DNA from: JANWHF01 sp036276235
Lineage (GTDB): Bacteria > Planctomycetota > Phycisphaerae > Tepidisphaerales > Tepidisphaeraceae
Length of the DNA: 23,500 nucleotides
NCBI GenBank assembly: GCA_036276235.1
Contig: DATBDZ010000088.1
Location: 1-23,500, forward strand
Reading direction: 5' to 3'
The translations under genes and the position numbers were made by a program. The notes beneath the pieces were generated by a model, which saw only the letters and a list, made by a program, of their open reading frames with translations, ran no database searches and was not told the origin of the DNA. Below are positions 1 through 8,444 of this stretch, in pieces (the stretch's first letter is position 1; the number at the start of each line of letters is the position of its first letter).

Positions 1-225
1 CGCCGCCTCGCGCAACCGCTCATCCAGCGGCAGATCCAACTCCGCCAGCCCCGCGGCGATTGTCGTCCGCGACAGACCCGTGGCCTGCGACACGCGGCTC
101 ATGCCGCCGTACCCCATGCGACGCGCTTCGGTGGCAGCCCATTGTCGCCGCATTCGTTCATCCATCTCCGGCCGCAACGCTTCATACGCGCACCGAATCC
201 GTTCGGCTGTCTGTGCATCCTGCAT
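1..225 (-). CDS. ISAzo13-like transposase, N-terminal fragment (runs off the window)
   Basis: Reading the minus strand from the ATG at 225 gives an open frame to the window edge (75 codons seen). It shows an ERIRCAYEALRPEMDERMRR helix, then EARRMGYGGMSRVSQATGLS and RTTIAAGLAEL, a helix-turn-helix. This arrangement (a 'LdER.RR..AA.EA...G.GG...V..ATG.SR.TI..G..EL' pattern) is what I know from the N-terminus of ISAzo13-family transposases. The DDE catalytic domain would lie to the left, outside the window. An in-frame TAG lies 33 bp upstream of the ATG, so the true start cannot be far. The fragment looks intact; whether the rest is functional cannot be judged. It sits directly downstream of kdpD in the same orientation. 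Family assignment is fairly sure; the exact start is less so. Confidence 0.7.
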   Translation of the reverse strand, partial: MQDAQTAERIRCAYEALRPEMDERMRRQWAATEARRMGYGGMSRVSQATGLSRTTIAAGLAELDLPLDERLREAA

Positions 226-292
226 GCACAAGTGAATGAACCCACTTTGGAACTATCAAGAAAAGTTGCACAGGTTATTTTTGGACAGGCCC
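226..292. mobile_element. Probable terminal region of the ISAzo13-like element
   Basis: Between the transposase start and kdpD lies a less GC-rich stretch. On the minus strand it begins near 292 with GGGCCTGTCCAAAAATAACC and runs to the start codon. It has the position and length expected for the upstream end of a single-ORF insertion sequence, so the element boundary probably falls near 285-296. The partner end and any target duplication lie outside the window, so the boundary is an inference. Confidence 0.4.
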
Positions 293-375
293 TTAACAAG
301 AAGGATTCCGCATATTCCTTCCTGATAGCCGAGTGCGGAAGCACCGGACCTCCTTCGCGCAGGACCCACACTCAA

Positions 376-3108
376 TTAACCCGACGCATCCACCTTCGGT
401 GGTTGCCCCTCCAACGGAATCAAAACGCGAAACACCGCGCCGCCCGCCGGCCGATTGCTTGCCGATATCTGCCCATGATGCGCGTCGATGATCCCTTTGC
501 TGATCGCCAGCCCCAATCCAATTCCCCGCCGGCTTCCTTCCGGGGCGGCTCGAAAGAATTTCTGAAAGACACGCTGCTCAGTTCCTGCCGGCAATCCAGG
601 GCCGCCATCCGCGACTTCCACCGTCACACTTTTTCCATCGGAGCGCGCGCTGATTTCGATCGGCGTATCCGCCGGCGAATACTCGATCGCGTTGTCGATG
701 AGATTGACCAATACTTGCTCGATTGCCAGGCCGTCGATATGCAGCAGCGGCAAATCCGCCGGGATATCCGTTCGCACCGCGCGGCCGCGGAGCCTTCGAT
801 CCAGATGCCGCAGCGCCGAGCCGACCACCTCCGCCAGCGGATGCCACTCGCGGCGGATCGTCAGGCCGCCGGATTCAAGCCGCGTCATGTCCAGCAGATT
901 GGTGATCAGCCGCTCCATGCGGTCGGCTTCGCTGGAGATCGTGTCGAGCATCTCCTGCTTGGCCGATGCGCTCAGACCGTTGCCAGTCTCGATCAGAGTG
1001 CTGGCGGCGCCAGTGATGGCGGCGAGCGGCGTGCGCAGCTCATGCGATACGCCTGATAGAAGCGTGTTGCGCAAAAACTCCGCCTCAACGCGCTCCCATG
1101 CCTGACGCGCCTCCTCGGCCAGCGTCGCGCGCTCGATCGCGAGGGCCGCCTGCGAGGCGAACGCCTCCACCATTTGCCGCTGTTCCGGATCCCAATTCGA
1201 ATCCGCGGTCTTCGCGAAAATCCCCAACACACCCGTTGAGCCGCGCGAAGTCTTCATCGGCACATAGGTTCCGCTGGCGGCGGGGAGCGTATTGGTGCCC
1301 GCTCCGGCGGTTTGCGCGTGCTCGCTGGCCCACTGTGCGACGCTCATTTCCTTGGCATCCAGCGTCGCCGGAATAGCGCTGTCGGCCTTGAGAAAAATCT
1401 TGCCGTCCGTTTCCGCGAGGAGCACGACGGCCCGTGTCTCCAGAACCTGCGACACATGCCGCACCGTCGCGTGCGCGATCTCATCGGTGGTTGGCGCCGC
1501 CGCCACCTCGCGGCTCAGCGCCAGCAGCGTCTGCGTCCGCCGCTCTCGATGCCGCGCCGACTCCGCAGCCAGCCGCACGCGATGCGTCAGTGTCCCCAAT
1601 GTCAGCGCGGTCACCAGCATCACAACGAACGTAAAGAAGTATTGCTGATCGGAAACCGCAAAGGTCAGATAAGGCTGAACGAAGAAAAAATCGAAGCAAG
1701 CCACTGATAACAACGAAGCCACAACCGCTGCCCAACGGCTATATCGCAGCGCGATCCAGAGCACGCCCAGCAGATAAAGCATCAACACGTTCGTGTTGGC
1801 AACGAGCGGAGGTCGATGCACATCCGGAAGATGCAGGCCATGAAAGAAGGGCCACGCGATCAGCGTTGCCAGCGCCACCACCAGCACGCCGGCGATATAC
1901 CCGCTCCAATCCAGGGGCGCCGGCGCGGGCGCGACCGGTTGGCTTTCCTCGTGCTCGGCTTCCCCGCGAATCACGTAGATATCGATCTCCCCACTGCGCC
2001 GGATCAAATCGTCCACCGCGGAACCGAAGATGATCTCGCGCCAGCGCGGCCTTTGCGGTTTCCCGATGACGATCTTCGTAACGTTGTGTGATAGCGCATA
2101 AGCGATCGCCTCGTCGGCGACGCTCTGCCCTTGCAGCGTGACCGATTGCGCCCCGAGTTGCTCGGCAAGCCGCAGATTCGCGTCGACGCGCCGGCGATCT
2201 TCCTCGCTCAGCCGCAGTGTTGCGGATGTCTCGATATAAGCGGCAATCCACGGCGCGCGCAAGCCATTGGCCAACCGTTTTGCCGAGCGAACAAGCCGCG
2301 CCGAAAGAGGACTGGGGCCGACGCAAACGAGGATGCGCTCCGTAGCCGCCCACGTGGATCGCACGCGATTGTCGCGACGGAAATCGTTCATCTGCGCATC
2401 GACGCGCTCGGCAGTCCGCCGAAGCGCCAGCTCGCGCAGCGCCAGCAGATTTCCCTTGCTGAAAAAATTCCGCGTCGCCCGCTCGGCCATGTCGGATGAG
2501 TAGACCTTCCCTTCACCCAGCCGCTCGATCAGCTCCTCGGGCGAGATGTCCACCAGCTCGACTTCATCCGCCTCTTCAAGCACCGAGTCCGGCAGCGTCT
2601 CGCGCACCTTCACGGATGTAATTCGCTCGACGATGTCGTTGACGCTTTCCAGATGCTGCACATTAAGCGTCGTATAGACATCAATGCCGGCGTCGAGCAC
2701 CTCCATCACATCCTGCCAGCGCTTCGGATGCCGCATCCCCGGCGCGTTGGTGTGGGCCAGCTCATCCACCAGCAAAATCGCCGGCTTGCGCTTCAGAGCC
2801 GCGTCCAGATCGAATTCCTTCAGGCGAACGTTCTTGTATTCAACAAACTGATAAGGAAGCAGCTCCATCCCCAACAGCAGCACTTCGGTATCCGTGCGCG
2901 CATGCGGCTCCGCGTACCCCACAACGACATCCGCCCCCTCGGCAGCGCGCTTGCGCCCTTCCTCAAGCATGGCATAAGTTTTGCCAACTCCGGGAGCCGC
3001 GCCGAAAAAGACCTTCAGCTTCCCCCGAGCCGCGCGGCGTTCCGCCTGCTGCACTTCAGCCAGAAGGGCATCCGGATCGGGACGATGATCAATGCGCGTG
3101 TCGGTCAT
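376..3108 (-). CDS. kdpD: KdpD, osmosensitive K+ sensor histidine kinase
   Basis: Membrane sensor kinase that controls kdp expression by phosphorylating the response regulator KdpE when K+ is low. At 910 aa it is full length for the family (E. coli about 894). Domain order: N-terminal KdpD ATP-binding domain with Walker A GAAPGVGKT at 36-44 and Walker B ILLVDELAHTN at 111-121; a UspA-like domain at about 255-380; four membrane segments at about 403-510 (DUF4118); a GAF domain at about 530-660; HisKA with the phospho-acceptor His689 in GVSHELRTPL; and an HATPase domain with N box N806, G1 DGGPG at 834-838 and G2 GIGLGLAI at 862-869. All catalytic motifs are present. It lies 293 bp after kdpC with three palindromes between them. 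No kdpE follows; the next thing is an insertion sequence end about 80 bp away. Confidence 0.97.
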   Translation of the reverse strand: MTDTRIDHRPDPDALLAEVQQAERRAARGKLKVFFGAAPGVGKTYAMLEEGRKRAAEGADVVVGYAEPHARTDTEVLLLGMELLPYQFVEYKNVRLKEFDLDAALKRKPAILLVDELAHTNAPGMRHPKRWQDVMEVLDAGIDVYTTLNVQHLESVNDIVERITSVKVRETLPDSVLEEADEVELVDISPEELIERLGEGKVYSSDMAERATRNFFSKGNLLALRELALRRTAERVDAQMNDFRRDNRVRSTWAATERILVCVGPSPLSARLVRSAKRLANGLRAPWIAAYIETSATLRLSEEDRRRVDANLRLAEQLGAQSVTLQGQSVADEAIAYALSHNVTKIVIGKPQRPRWREIIFGSAVDDLIRRSGEIDIYVIRGEAEHEESQPVAPAPAPLDWSGYIAGVLVVALATLIAWPFFHGLHLPDVHRPPLVANTNVLMLYLLGVLWIALRYSRWAAVVASLLSVACFDFFFVQPYLTFAVSDQQYFFTFVVMLVTALTLGTLTHRVRLAAESARHRERRTQTLLALSREVAAAPTTDEIAHATVRHVSQVLETRAVVLLAETDGKIFLKADSAIPATLDAKEMSVAQWASEHAQTAGAGTNTLPAASGTYVPMKTSRGSTGVLGIFAKTADSNWDPEQRQMVEAFASQAALAIERATLAEEARQAWERVEAEFLRNTLLSGVSHELRTPLAAITGAASTLIETGNGLSASAKQEMLDTISSEADRMERLITNLLDMTRLESGGLTIRREWHPLAEVVGSALRHLDRRLRGRAVRTDIPADLPLLHIDGLAIEQVLVNLIDNAIEYSPADTPIEISARSDGKSVTVEVADGGPGLPAGTEQRVFQKFFRAAPEGSRRGIGLGLAISKGIIDAHHGQISASNRPAGGAVFRVLIPLEGQPPKVDASG

Positions 3109-3145
3109 GGTTCAGCGGGATTATCTGATGATTGCTTGCACAATT

Positions 3146-3203
3146 GTAGGGTGGGTGTACTCGCCCACCATCTGCGAGATGTGGGCGGGTATGCCCACCC
3201 TAC
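3146..3203. repeat. Palindromic repeat, family D (GTAGGGTGGG...CCCACCCTAC)
   Basis: Left arm 3146-3168 and right arm 3181-3203 (23 bp each) are complementary except at three positions. All three would be G-U pairs in a plus-strand RNA, and A-C mismatches in the minus-strand (kdp) transcript. This is the only copy in the window. It resembles repeats scattered between genes in other genomes. Confidence 0.8.
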
Positions 3204-3251
3204 AAAGAACGAGTGGCCGCGTGCTGTCGGCCCGCCCACGGAGCACGAAAA

Positions 3252-3312
3252 CGGCGGGCGGTGCCCCGCCCTGCGATTGGGCCTGGCGCATAGGGCGGGC
3301 ACTGCCCGCCGC
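3252..3312. repeat. Palindromic repeat, family A, imperfect copy
   Basis: Arms CGGCGGGCGGTGCCCCGCCC (3252 onward) and GGGCGGGCACTGCCCGCC (ending about 3311) face each other across about 20 bp. It belongs to the same family as the elements at 4279-4348 and 6602-6669, but its arms have diverged. Confidence 0.75.
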
Positions 3313-3325
3313 ATTTCAGAGCAGG

Positions 3326-3390
3326 TTCTCTGAAGCATGTAGCCCATTCCCACGATCCAGCCAGATGCTTCGGAGTACCTCAGCATGACA
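3326..3390. repeat. Palindromic repeat, family C, degenerate left arm
   Basis: The right arm CCAGATGCTTCGGAGTACCT, continuing CAGCATGAC (about 3359-3389), is identical to the right arm of the perfect copy at 16634-16708. The left side retains only a short similarity (CTCTGAAGCATGT near 3327-3340). Confidence 0.65.
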
Positions 3391-3401
3391 GCCGTTGGGC
3401 A

Positions 3402-4268
3402 TTATCGAGGACCATTTGAGATAGCTGCGTTTGTCGCCGGCGGCGTAACCGGCGCGATTTGATCCAGCTCAAGATTCAACCGCAATACATTCACGCCGCT
3501 CTCGCCAAACAGACCCAGACTCGGATGATCCGTGAACTGGCCGATTAACTCATTCACTTTGTCAACGGAAATTTTGCGCGCATCAGCAACGCGCGCCGCC
3601 TGCACTTTTGCATTCTCAACGCTGATGTGAGGATCCAGCCCCGAAGCCGACGCCGTCACGGCGTCTGCGGGAATCGGCTGCCTGGGCGTAAACACCAACG
3701 GCGTCTTATCATCTTTAAACGCCTTGATCAGCTTCACATCATCCAGGTTGCCTTGTGCATCCTGAAACTGCTTGATCGGAATGGAGGATTCGTATGGCAG
3801 ATTGTTGTCCAGGCAATAATGCACAATCCGATCTTCAATCCCGTCGTTATCGACGACTTCCTTCCCCTTGTCGTCCTTCTTGATCGTGCCATTGATCAGC
3901 TTCGCGCTGGTCGGCCCGAGGTTGCTCCCGCCCGAAGCCGTGGCGTCGTACCCGCTGCCGGCGGCGGAAGGACGCGGATGAAAATATTTGGCGTCGGAGA
4001 AATTCTGCCCGATTAAAGCTGATCCGATTGCATCCGCGTCATTCGACGCAGGCTTGCCATCCTTGCCGATGAGCGAGCCATTCGCTTGATGAGGGAAGAT
4101 CATTTGGGCAAGGCCAAATACGATGAGCGGATAGATTCCGGAGACGATAAGCGCCAGGACAACGGTTGCGATGATGCTCGTTTTGATGTGTCCGAACATC
4201 TGCGAGCCGAAGCTCTCCTGCGGCTGCCGCTCGTCGGCGTCTTTGAGGTTTTCATGTTGATTGTTCAT
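3402..4268 (-). CDS. kdpC: KdpC, K+-transporting ATPase subunit C, long form
   Basis: Single-span subunit that stabilises the KdpA-KdpB complex and aids ATP binding. At 288 aa it is about 100 residues longer than E. coli KdpC. One membrane helix lies at about 28-57 (SIIATVVLALIVSGIYPLIV). Family signatures are visible: FHPRPSAAG near 96-104, ASGGSNLGPTS at 111-121, VTASASGLDPHIS at 204-216, and VNVLRLNLELD near 259-269. Between residues about 125 and 195 sits a polar insertion (KKDDKGKEVVDNDGIEDRIV onward) where shorter homologues have only a brief helix. The start ATG at 4268 begins a 27-residue hydrophilic lead before the helix. It is followed by kdpD and preceded by kdpB; the 85-bp gap to kdpB is filled by a perfect-arm palindrome. 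Confidence 0.96.
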   Translation of the reverse strand: MNNQHENLKDADERQPQESFGSQMFGHIKTSIIATVVLALIVSGIYPLIVFGLAQMIFPHQANGSLIGKDGKPASNDADAIGSALIGQNFSDAKYFHPRPSAAGSGYDATASGGSNLGPTSAKLINGTIKKDDKGKEVVDNDGIEDRIVHYCLDNNLPYESSIPIKQFQDAQGNLDDVKLIKAFKDDKTPLVFTPRQPIPADAVTASASGLDPHISVENAKVQAARVADARKISVDKVNELIGQFTDHPSLGLFGESGVNVLRLNLELDQIAPVTPPATNAAISNGPR

Positions 4269-4278
4269 AACTTCTTTC

Positions 4279-4348
4279 GTAGGGCGGGCATTGCCCGCCG
4301 CATGAGCATGTCTTGCGCAAAACCGTCGGCGGGCAATGCCCGCCCTAC
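4279..4348. repeat. Palindromic repeat, family A, perfect 22-bp arms
   Basis: Arms GTAGGGCGGGCATTGCCCGC (4279-4300, 22 bp) and its exact reverse complement (4327-4348) flank a 26-bp loop. The element fills nearly the whole kdpB-kdpC gap and would form a long GC-rich hairpin in the operon mRNA. There is no U-run, so it is not a classical terminator. Confidence 0.9.
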
Positions 4349-4353
4349 GCGCA

Positions 4354-6474
4354 TCACACCATGTGAATCGCGTTCACCAGCACGTCGATCAGCTTGATGC
4401 CGATGAACGGGATGATGATTCCACCCAGGCCATAGATCAGCAGATTCCGACGCAGGATGACCGCGGCGGGCAGGGGCCGAAATTTGACGCCGCGCAGCGC
4501 CAGCGGGATCAGCACGATGATGATCAATGCGTTAAAGATGACGGCGCTCAAAATCGCGCTGTAAGGCGACACGAGCCTCATCACATTCAGCGGCGCGATC
4601 ACGGGGAATGTGGCCACCAGCATCGCCGGGATGATGGCGAAATATTTCGCCACGTCATTGGCAATGCTGAACGTCGTCAGCGCGCCGCGGGTCATCAGCA
4701 TCTGTTTGCCGATCTCGACGACTTCAATGAGCTTCGTCGGATTGGAATCCAGATCGACCATGTTCCCCGCTTCCTTGGCGGCTTGCGTGCCGGTGTTCAT
4801 CGCGACGCCCACATCCGCCTGCGCCAGCGCCGGCGCGTCGTTGGTGCCGTCGCCGGTCATGGCGACCAGATGTCCCGCCGCCTGCTCGTCGCGAAGGAGC
4901 TTGAGCTTGTCTTCAGGTCTGGCCTGCGCGAGAAAATCATCGACGCCCGCTTCGGCGGCGATTGCCGCTGCCGTCAGCGGATTGTCGCCGGTGATCATCA
5001 CCGTTTTGATTCCCATCGCGCGGAACCGCTTGAAGCGCTCCGGCAGGCCGCCTTTCACAATGTCCTTGAGATAGATCACACCCATGGCGCGATTATTTGC
5101 CGACACCACCAGCGGCGTTCCACCCGCCTTGCTGATGCGCTCGACGGCCTGCTCCACCTCTTTGGGCAGCGTGCCGCCCACAAGCTTGCGCACGGAGTCG
5201 GCGGCACCTTTGCGGATCTGTTTGCCGTCCATGTTCACGCCGCTCATTCGCGTCTGCGCGGTGAACGGGACAAACTCCGCGCTGGGCAGCTCATGAATCT
5301 CGCGGCCGCGAATGCCATATTTCTTGGCCAGCACGACGACGCTGCGTCCTTCGGGCGTTTCATCCGCAAGGCTTGCGATCTGCGCCGCATCCGCCAATTC
5401 TTCCTGCGTGACACCCGGCGCGGGGATGAAATCGGTTGCCTCGCGATTGCCGAGCGTGATCGTGCCGGTCTTATCGAGCAGCAGCACATCCACATCGCCC
5501 GCCGCCTCGACGGCGCGGCCGCTCATCGCCAGCACATTATGCTGCACCATCCGGTCGATGCCGGCGATGCCGATCGCGCTAAGCAACCCGCCGATCGTTG
5601 TTGGGATCAGGCAGACCAGCAGCGATGCCAGCACCGTCACCGAAGAGGCCGACAGCAGATGCGCCTTCGCTTCTTCGGAGATGTACGTGGCCGTGTAAAG
5701 AACGAACGGCTTAAGCGTAATGATGACGACCAGGAAGATGATGGTGAGCGCCGCCAGCAGAATATTCAGCGCGATTTCGTTGGGCGTCTTTTGCCGCTTG
5801 GCACCTTCGATCAGATCAATCATCCGATCGAGAAATGATTCGCCCGGATCAGCGGTGACGCGAACCGTGATGTGATCGGAAAGAACGGTGGTGCCGCCCG
5901 TGACGGCCGATCGGTCGCCGCCCGCTTCGCGGATGACCGGGGCTGATTCACCGGTGATCGCCGATTCATTGACAGTCGCCGCGCCTTCGATGATCTCGCC
6001 GTCGGCGGGGATCAATTCGTTGGCGCTGACGACAAACGTGTCGCCCTTGCGCAGTGTCTCGGCGGGCACAGTTTCGGTGCTGCCGCCGGGAAGCAGCTTG
6101 TTGGCCAGAGATTTAGTGCGGCTCTTGCGCAGCGCATCCGCCTGCGCCTTGCCGCGCCCTTCCGCCATCGCCTCGGCGAAATTCGCGAAGATCACGGTGA
6201 ACCAAAGCCACAGCGCGATCTGCAAAACGAAGGCGAATGGTTCGCCGTGCGCGTGTGCAAAGAACAGCTCGACGGTCGTCACCGCCGCGCCGACCTCGGT
6301 CACGAACATGACCGGGTTCCTCACCATGTGGGCCGGGTTGAGCTTTTTGAAGCTCTCGAAAATCGCCGGGAGAGTGATCTCCGGATCAAACAGCGACCGC
6401 TTGCGCGCTTTGGACATCGACGCCGACGGGGCGGGTGCAACATGGGGCTTTCGGGTTTCAAAGGTTATTGGCAT
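4354..6474 (-). CDS. kdpB: KdpB, K+-transporting P-type ATPase catalytic subunit
   Basis: Catalytic P-type ATPase subunit of KdpFABC, in the inner membrane; it hydrolyses ATP to drive K+ uptake through KdpA. At 706 aa it is slightly longer than the E. coli protein (682), mostly through a basic, Ala/Pro-rich N-terminus. Motifs: actuator TGES at 174-177, whose Ser matches the inhibitory phosphorylation site Ser162 of E. coli; membrane motif CLIPTT at 288-293; phosphorylation motif DKTGT with Asp334; nucleotide-binding KGAADS; MITGDNPLTAAAIAAEAGV; and hinge GDGTNDAPALAQADVG. All catalytic residues are present. The ATG at 6474 gives the longest frame and matches family length. Both flanking gaps contain palindromic repeats, unlike the tight spacing seen in E. 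coli. Confidence 0.98.
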   Translation of the reverse strand: MPITFETRKPHVAPAPSASMSKARKRSLFDPEITLPAIFESFKKLNPAHMVRNPVMFVTEVGAAVTTVELFFAHAHGEPFAFVLQIALWLWFTVIFANFAEAMAEGRGKAQADALRKSRTKSLANKLLPGGSTETVPAETLRKGDTFVVSANELIPADGEIIEGAATVNESAITGESAPVIREAGGDRSAVTGGTTVLSDHITVRVTADPGESFLDRMIDLIEGAKRQKTPNEIALNILLAALTIIFLVVIITLKPFVLYTATYISEEAKAHLLSASSVTVLASLLVCLIPTTIGGLLSAIGIAGIDRMVQHNVLAMSGRAVEAAGDVDVLLLDKTGTITLGNREATDFIPAPGVTQEELADAAQIASLADETPEGRSVVVLAKKYGIRGREIHELPSAEFVPFTAQTRMSGVNMDGKQIRKGAADSVRKLVGGTLPKEVEQAVERISKAGGTPLVVSANNRAMGVIYLKDIVKGGLPERFKRFRAMGIKTVMITGDNPLTAAAIAAEAGVDDFLAQARPEDKLKLLRDEQAAGHLVAMTGDGTNDAPALAQADVGVAMNTGTQAAKEAGNMVDLDSNPTKLIEVVEIGKQMLMTRGALTTFSIANDVAKYFAIIPAMLVATFPVIAPLNVMRLVSPYSAILSAVIFNALIIIVLIPLALRGVKFRPLPAAVILRRNLLIYGLGGIIIPFIGIKLIDVLVNAIHMV

Positions 6475-6530
6475 AAAAATCTTTCAATTCCTGGGGACCA
6501 ACTGTACGAACTCGGAAAACGGCGCACGCT

Positions 6531-6558
6531 CCCTCTCTCCTGTACTCAGGGGAGAGGG
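6531..6558. repeat. Palindromic repeat, family B, solo arm
   Basis: A 28-bp inverted repeat, CCCTCTCTCC-TGTACTCA-GGGGAGAGGG. It matches the first arm of the longer elements at 11641-11765 and 18025-18150, but the second arm is missing. Confidence 0.75.
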
Positions 6559-6601
6559 TTCTGAGCGCGGCCCACGCTGCGGAGGACGTCGTTCACGTCC
6601 C

Positions 6602-6669
6602 GTAGGGCGGGCACTGCCCGCCGATGGTCTAAGGCAATGCACGGGAGCGGCGGGCAGTGCCCGCCCTAC
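6602..6669. repeat. Palindromic repeat, family A, perfect 22-bp arms
   Basis: GTAGGGCGGGCACTGCCCGC (arm 6602-6623) is exactly complementary to 6648-6669, with a 24-bp loop. Same family as 4279-4348, with C/T variation at the centre of the arm matched by a compensating change in the partner arm. It ends 8 bp from the kdpA stop codon. Confidence 0.9.
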
Positions 6670-6677
6670 AAAGCCAC

Positions 6678-8429
6678 TCAATAAAGCGGCCCTGATCCAT
6701 GCATCAGGAAATGCTCGACGATCGGGCCCATGCTCAGTGCGGGAACGAACGTCAGCGCGCCGACGATGATGACCGTGCCCACCAGCAGCACGACAAACGT
6801 CGGCCCCGCCACCGGAAAGCTGCCGGCGCTGGCGGGGACGCGTTTCTTGGCGGCAAGACTTCCCGCCAGAGCCAGAATCGGCACGATCATGAAGAAGCGG
6901 CCCAGCAGCATGTCGATGCCGAGCGTCGTGTTCCAATGCGGTTCGTTGGCGCTGAGTCCCGCGAAGGCGCTGCCGTTATTCCCTGCGCCGGAGGTATAGG
7001 CATAGTGCATCTCAGAGAAGCCGTGCGGGCCACCGTTGGCGGTTGCCGAGGCGCCCCATGGGGCGACCGCGGCCCACGCCGTGAAGCCAAGGATGATGAC
7101 CGTGAGGATCAGGATCGATAGCGATGCGACTTTGACGTCATAGGCCTCGATCTTCTTGCCGAGATACTCCGGCGTGCGGCCGACCATCAGGCCCGCAATG
7201 AATATTGCGATCACCACAAATACGAGCATTCCATAGAGCCCGGCGCCGACGCCGCCGAATACGACTTCACCCAGGTGAATATTAAACAGCGGCACCAGCC
7301 CGCCGATCGGCGTGAATGAATCGTGCATCGAGTTCACCGCGCCACAGGAGGCGTCCGTCGTGATCGTCGCAAACAGCGCCGAATTGAAAATGCCCAACCG
7401 CACTTCCTTCCCTTCCATGTTTCCCGTGGCGGCTACACCAAGCTGATGCAATCGCGGATTACCCGCCGATTCCGCTGCCCAGCACGTCAGCGCGCCGGCG
7501 AGGAAGAGCGTAAACATCGCCGCCCACACCGCCCAGCCGTGCTTCTGGTTCTTCACCATGCGGCCAAGGTAGTAGGTCAGGGCGCTGGGGATCGCGAAGA
7601 TCGAGAGGATCTGAATGAAGTTGGAGAGCGGCGTCGGATTCTCAAACGGATGGGCGGCGTTCGCGTTCGTATATCCGCCGCCGTTGGTCCCAAGCATCTT
7701 GATCGCGATCTGCGACGCCATCGGCCCCTGCACGATCGTCTGCTGCACCGGCGCATTTTGCGCCGCTGCCGACTGATCGATCGCAGTCACCGTTGTGTAC
7801 GGCTTGAAATTCTGAATCATCCCCTGCGAAACCAGGAACAGCGCATAGACGATGCAAATCGGAATCAGCAGATACAGATGCAGGCGGATCAGATCGACCC
7901 AGAAGTTGCCGATCGATTTCACCTTGTCGCGGGCAATCCCGCGCACCAACGCGGCGGCGATCGCGATCCCCACTGCAGCCGACCAGAAATTGTGCGATGC
8001 GAGGGCCACCATCTGCGAGAAATACGACATCGTGTTCTCGCCGGAGTAGTTCTGCCAATTCGTGTTGGTCGTAAAACTGACGGCGGTGTTAAAAGCCAGG
8101 TGAGGCGTCAAATCCGTCTTGTTGCCAAGTTCGTCAACGATCTTATGGAACGGCAGCATTCCCTGAAGCCGCAAGATACCGTAAGTGAAGGCGGCGGAGA
8201 CACCGCTGAAAACCAGCATCGCCGCCGAGTATTGCTTCCAGTTCTGCTCGCGCAGCGGATCAACGCCAAAGAGCTTGTAAAGCAGCCGCTCGATTGGCTT
8301 GATGACCGGATCAAGAAAAGTCTTCGCCCGCGGATCGAGCACCTTCATCAAGTAGATTCCCAGCGGCTTGGTGATCGCCAGCAGAATGCCGACGTAAAGA
8401 ATAAGTTGTACCCAACCTATAACGTTCAT
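6678..8429 (-). CDS. kdpA: KdpA, K+-transporting ATPase subunit A
   Basis: K+-binding and translocating subunit, related to the SKT (Trk/Ktr) channel-like family. 583 aa, close to the usual 557-600, with about ten membrane segments. The four pseudo-repeated selectivity loops are readable: SFTTNTNWQ at 118-126, GTNGGGYTNANAAHPFENPT at 247-266, TTDASCGAVNSMHDSFTP at 357-374, and YTSGAGNNGSAFAGL at 478-492. The N-terminus LYVGILLAITKPLGIYLMKV is typical. The start ATG at 8429 is the family start. It lies 79 bp after kdpF, and that gap is dominated by a 48-bp perfect palindrome. Nothing suggests loss of function. Confidence 0.98.
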   Translation of the reverse strand: MNVIGWVQLILYVGILLAITKPLGIYLMKVLDPRAKTFLDPVIKPIERLLYKLFGVDPLREQNWKQYSAAMLVFSGVSAAFTYGILRLQGMLPFHKIVDELGNKTDLTPHLAFNTAVSFTTNTNWQNYSGENTMSYFSQMVALASHNFWSAAVGIAIAAALVRGIARDKVKSIGNFWVDLIRLHLYLLIPICIVYALFLVSQGMIQNFKPYTTVTAIDQSAAAQNAPVQQTIVQGPMASQIAIKMLGTNGGGYTNANAAHPFENPTPLSNFIQILSIFAIPSALTYYLGRMVKNQKHGWAVWAAMFTLFLAGALTCWAAESAGNPRLHQLGVAATGNMEGKEVRLGIFNSALFATITTDASCGAVNSMHDSFTPIGGLVPLFNIHLGEVVFGGVGAGLYGMLVFVVIAIFIAGLMVGRTPEYLGKKIEAYDVKVASLSILILTVIILGFTAWAAVAPWGASATANGGPHGFSEMHYAYTSGAGNNGSAFAGLSANEPHWNTTLGIDMLLGRFFMIVPILALAGSLAAKKRVPASAGSFPVAGPTFVVLLVGTVIIVGALTFVPALSMGPIVEHFLMHGSGPLY

Positions 8430-8444
8430 TTATCCACATCTCCC

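Larger units (their letters stand above)
3109..3401. repeat. kdpC-kdpD intergenic region with three palindromic repeat families
   Basis: This 293-bp gap holds no gene. It carries three different short palindromes: one starting GTAGGGTGGGTGTACTCG (3146-3203), one of the GGCGGGCA.TGCCCGCC family (3252-3312), and a degenerate or half copy of the TGCTTCGGAGTACCTCAGC family (about 3326-3390). The last two families recur elsewhere in the window. In the kdp transcript they would form strong hairpins ahead of kdpD. Confidence 0.8.
6475..6677. repeat. kdpA-kdpB intergenic region with two repeat families
   Basis: No gene in this 203-bp gap. It holds a family B short palindrome (CCCTCTCTCCTGTACTCAGG, 6531-6558) and a perfect-arm family A palindrome (6602-6669). 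The remaining 6559-6600 stretch looks like a decayed inner part of a family B element. Confidence 0.8.

Noticed and set aside
306..340. TTCCGCA/TGCGGAA inverted repeat after kdpD as a terminator
   Set aside because: The 21-base loop and the lack of a U-run in the kdp transcript direction make it a weak candidate.
142..1056. 304-aa plus-strand open frame
   Set aside because: Antisense to the transposase start and the kdpD C-terminus; an Arg/His-rich shadow.
4336..5838. 500-aa plus-strand open frame
   Set aside because: It lies wholly antisense to kdpB; the His/Arg/Asp/Gln-rich composition is typical of the complementary frame of a GC-rich gene, with no family motifs.
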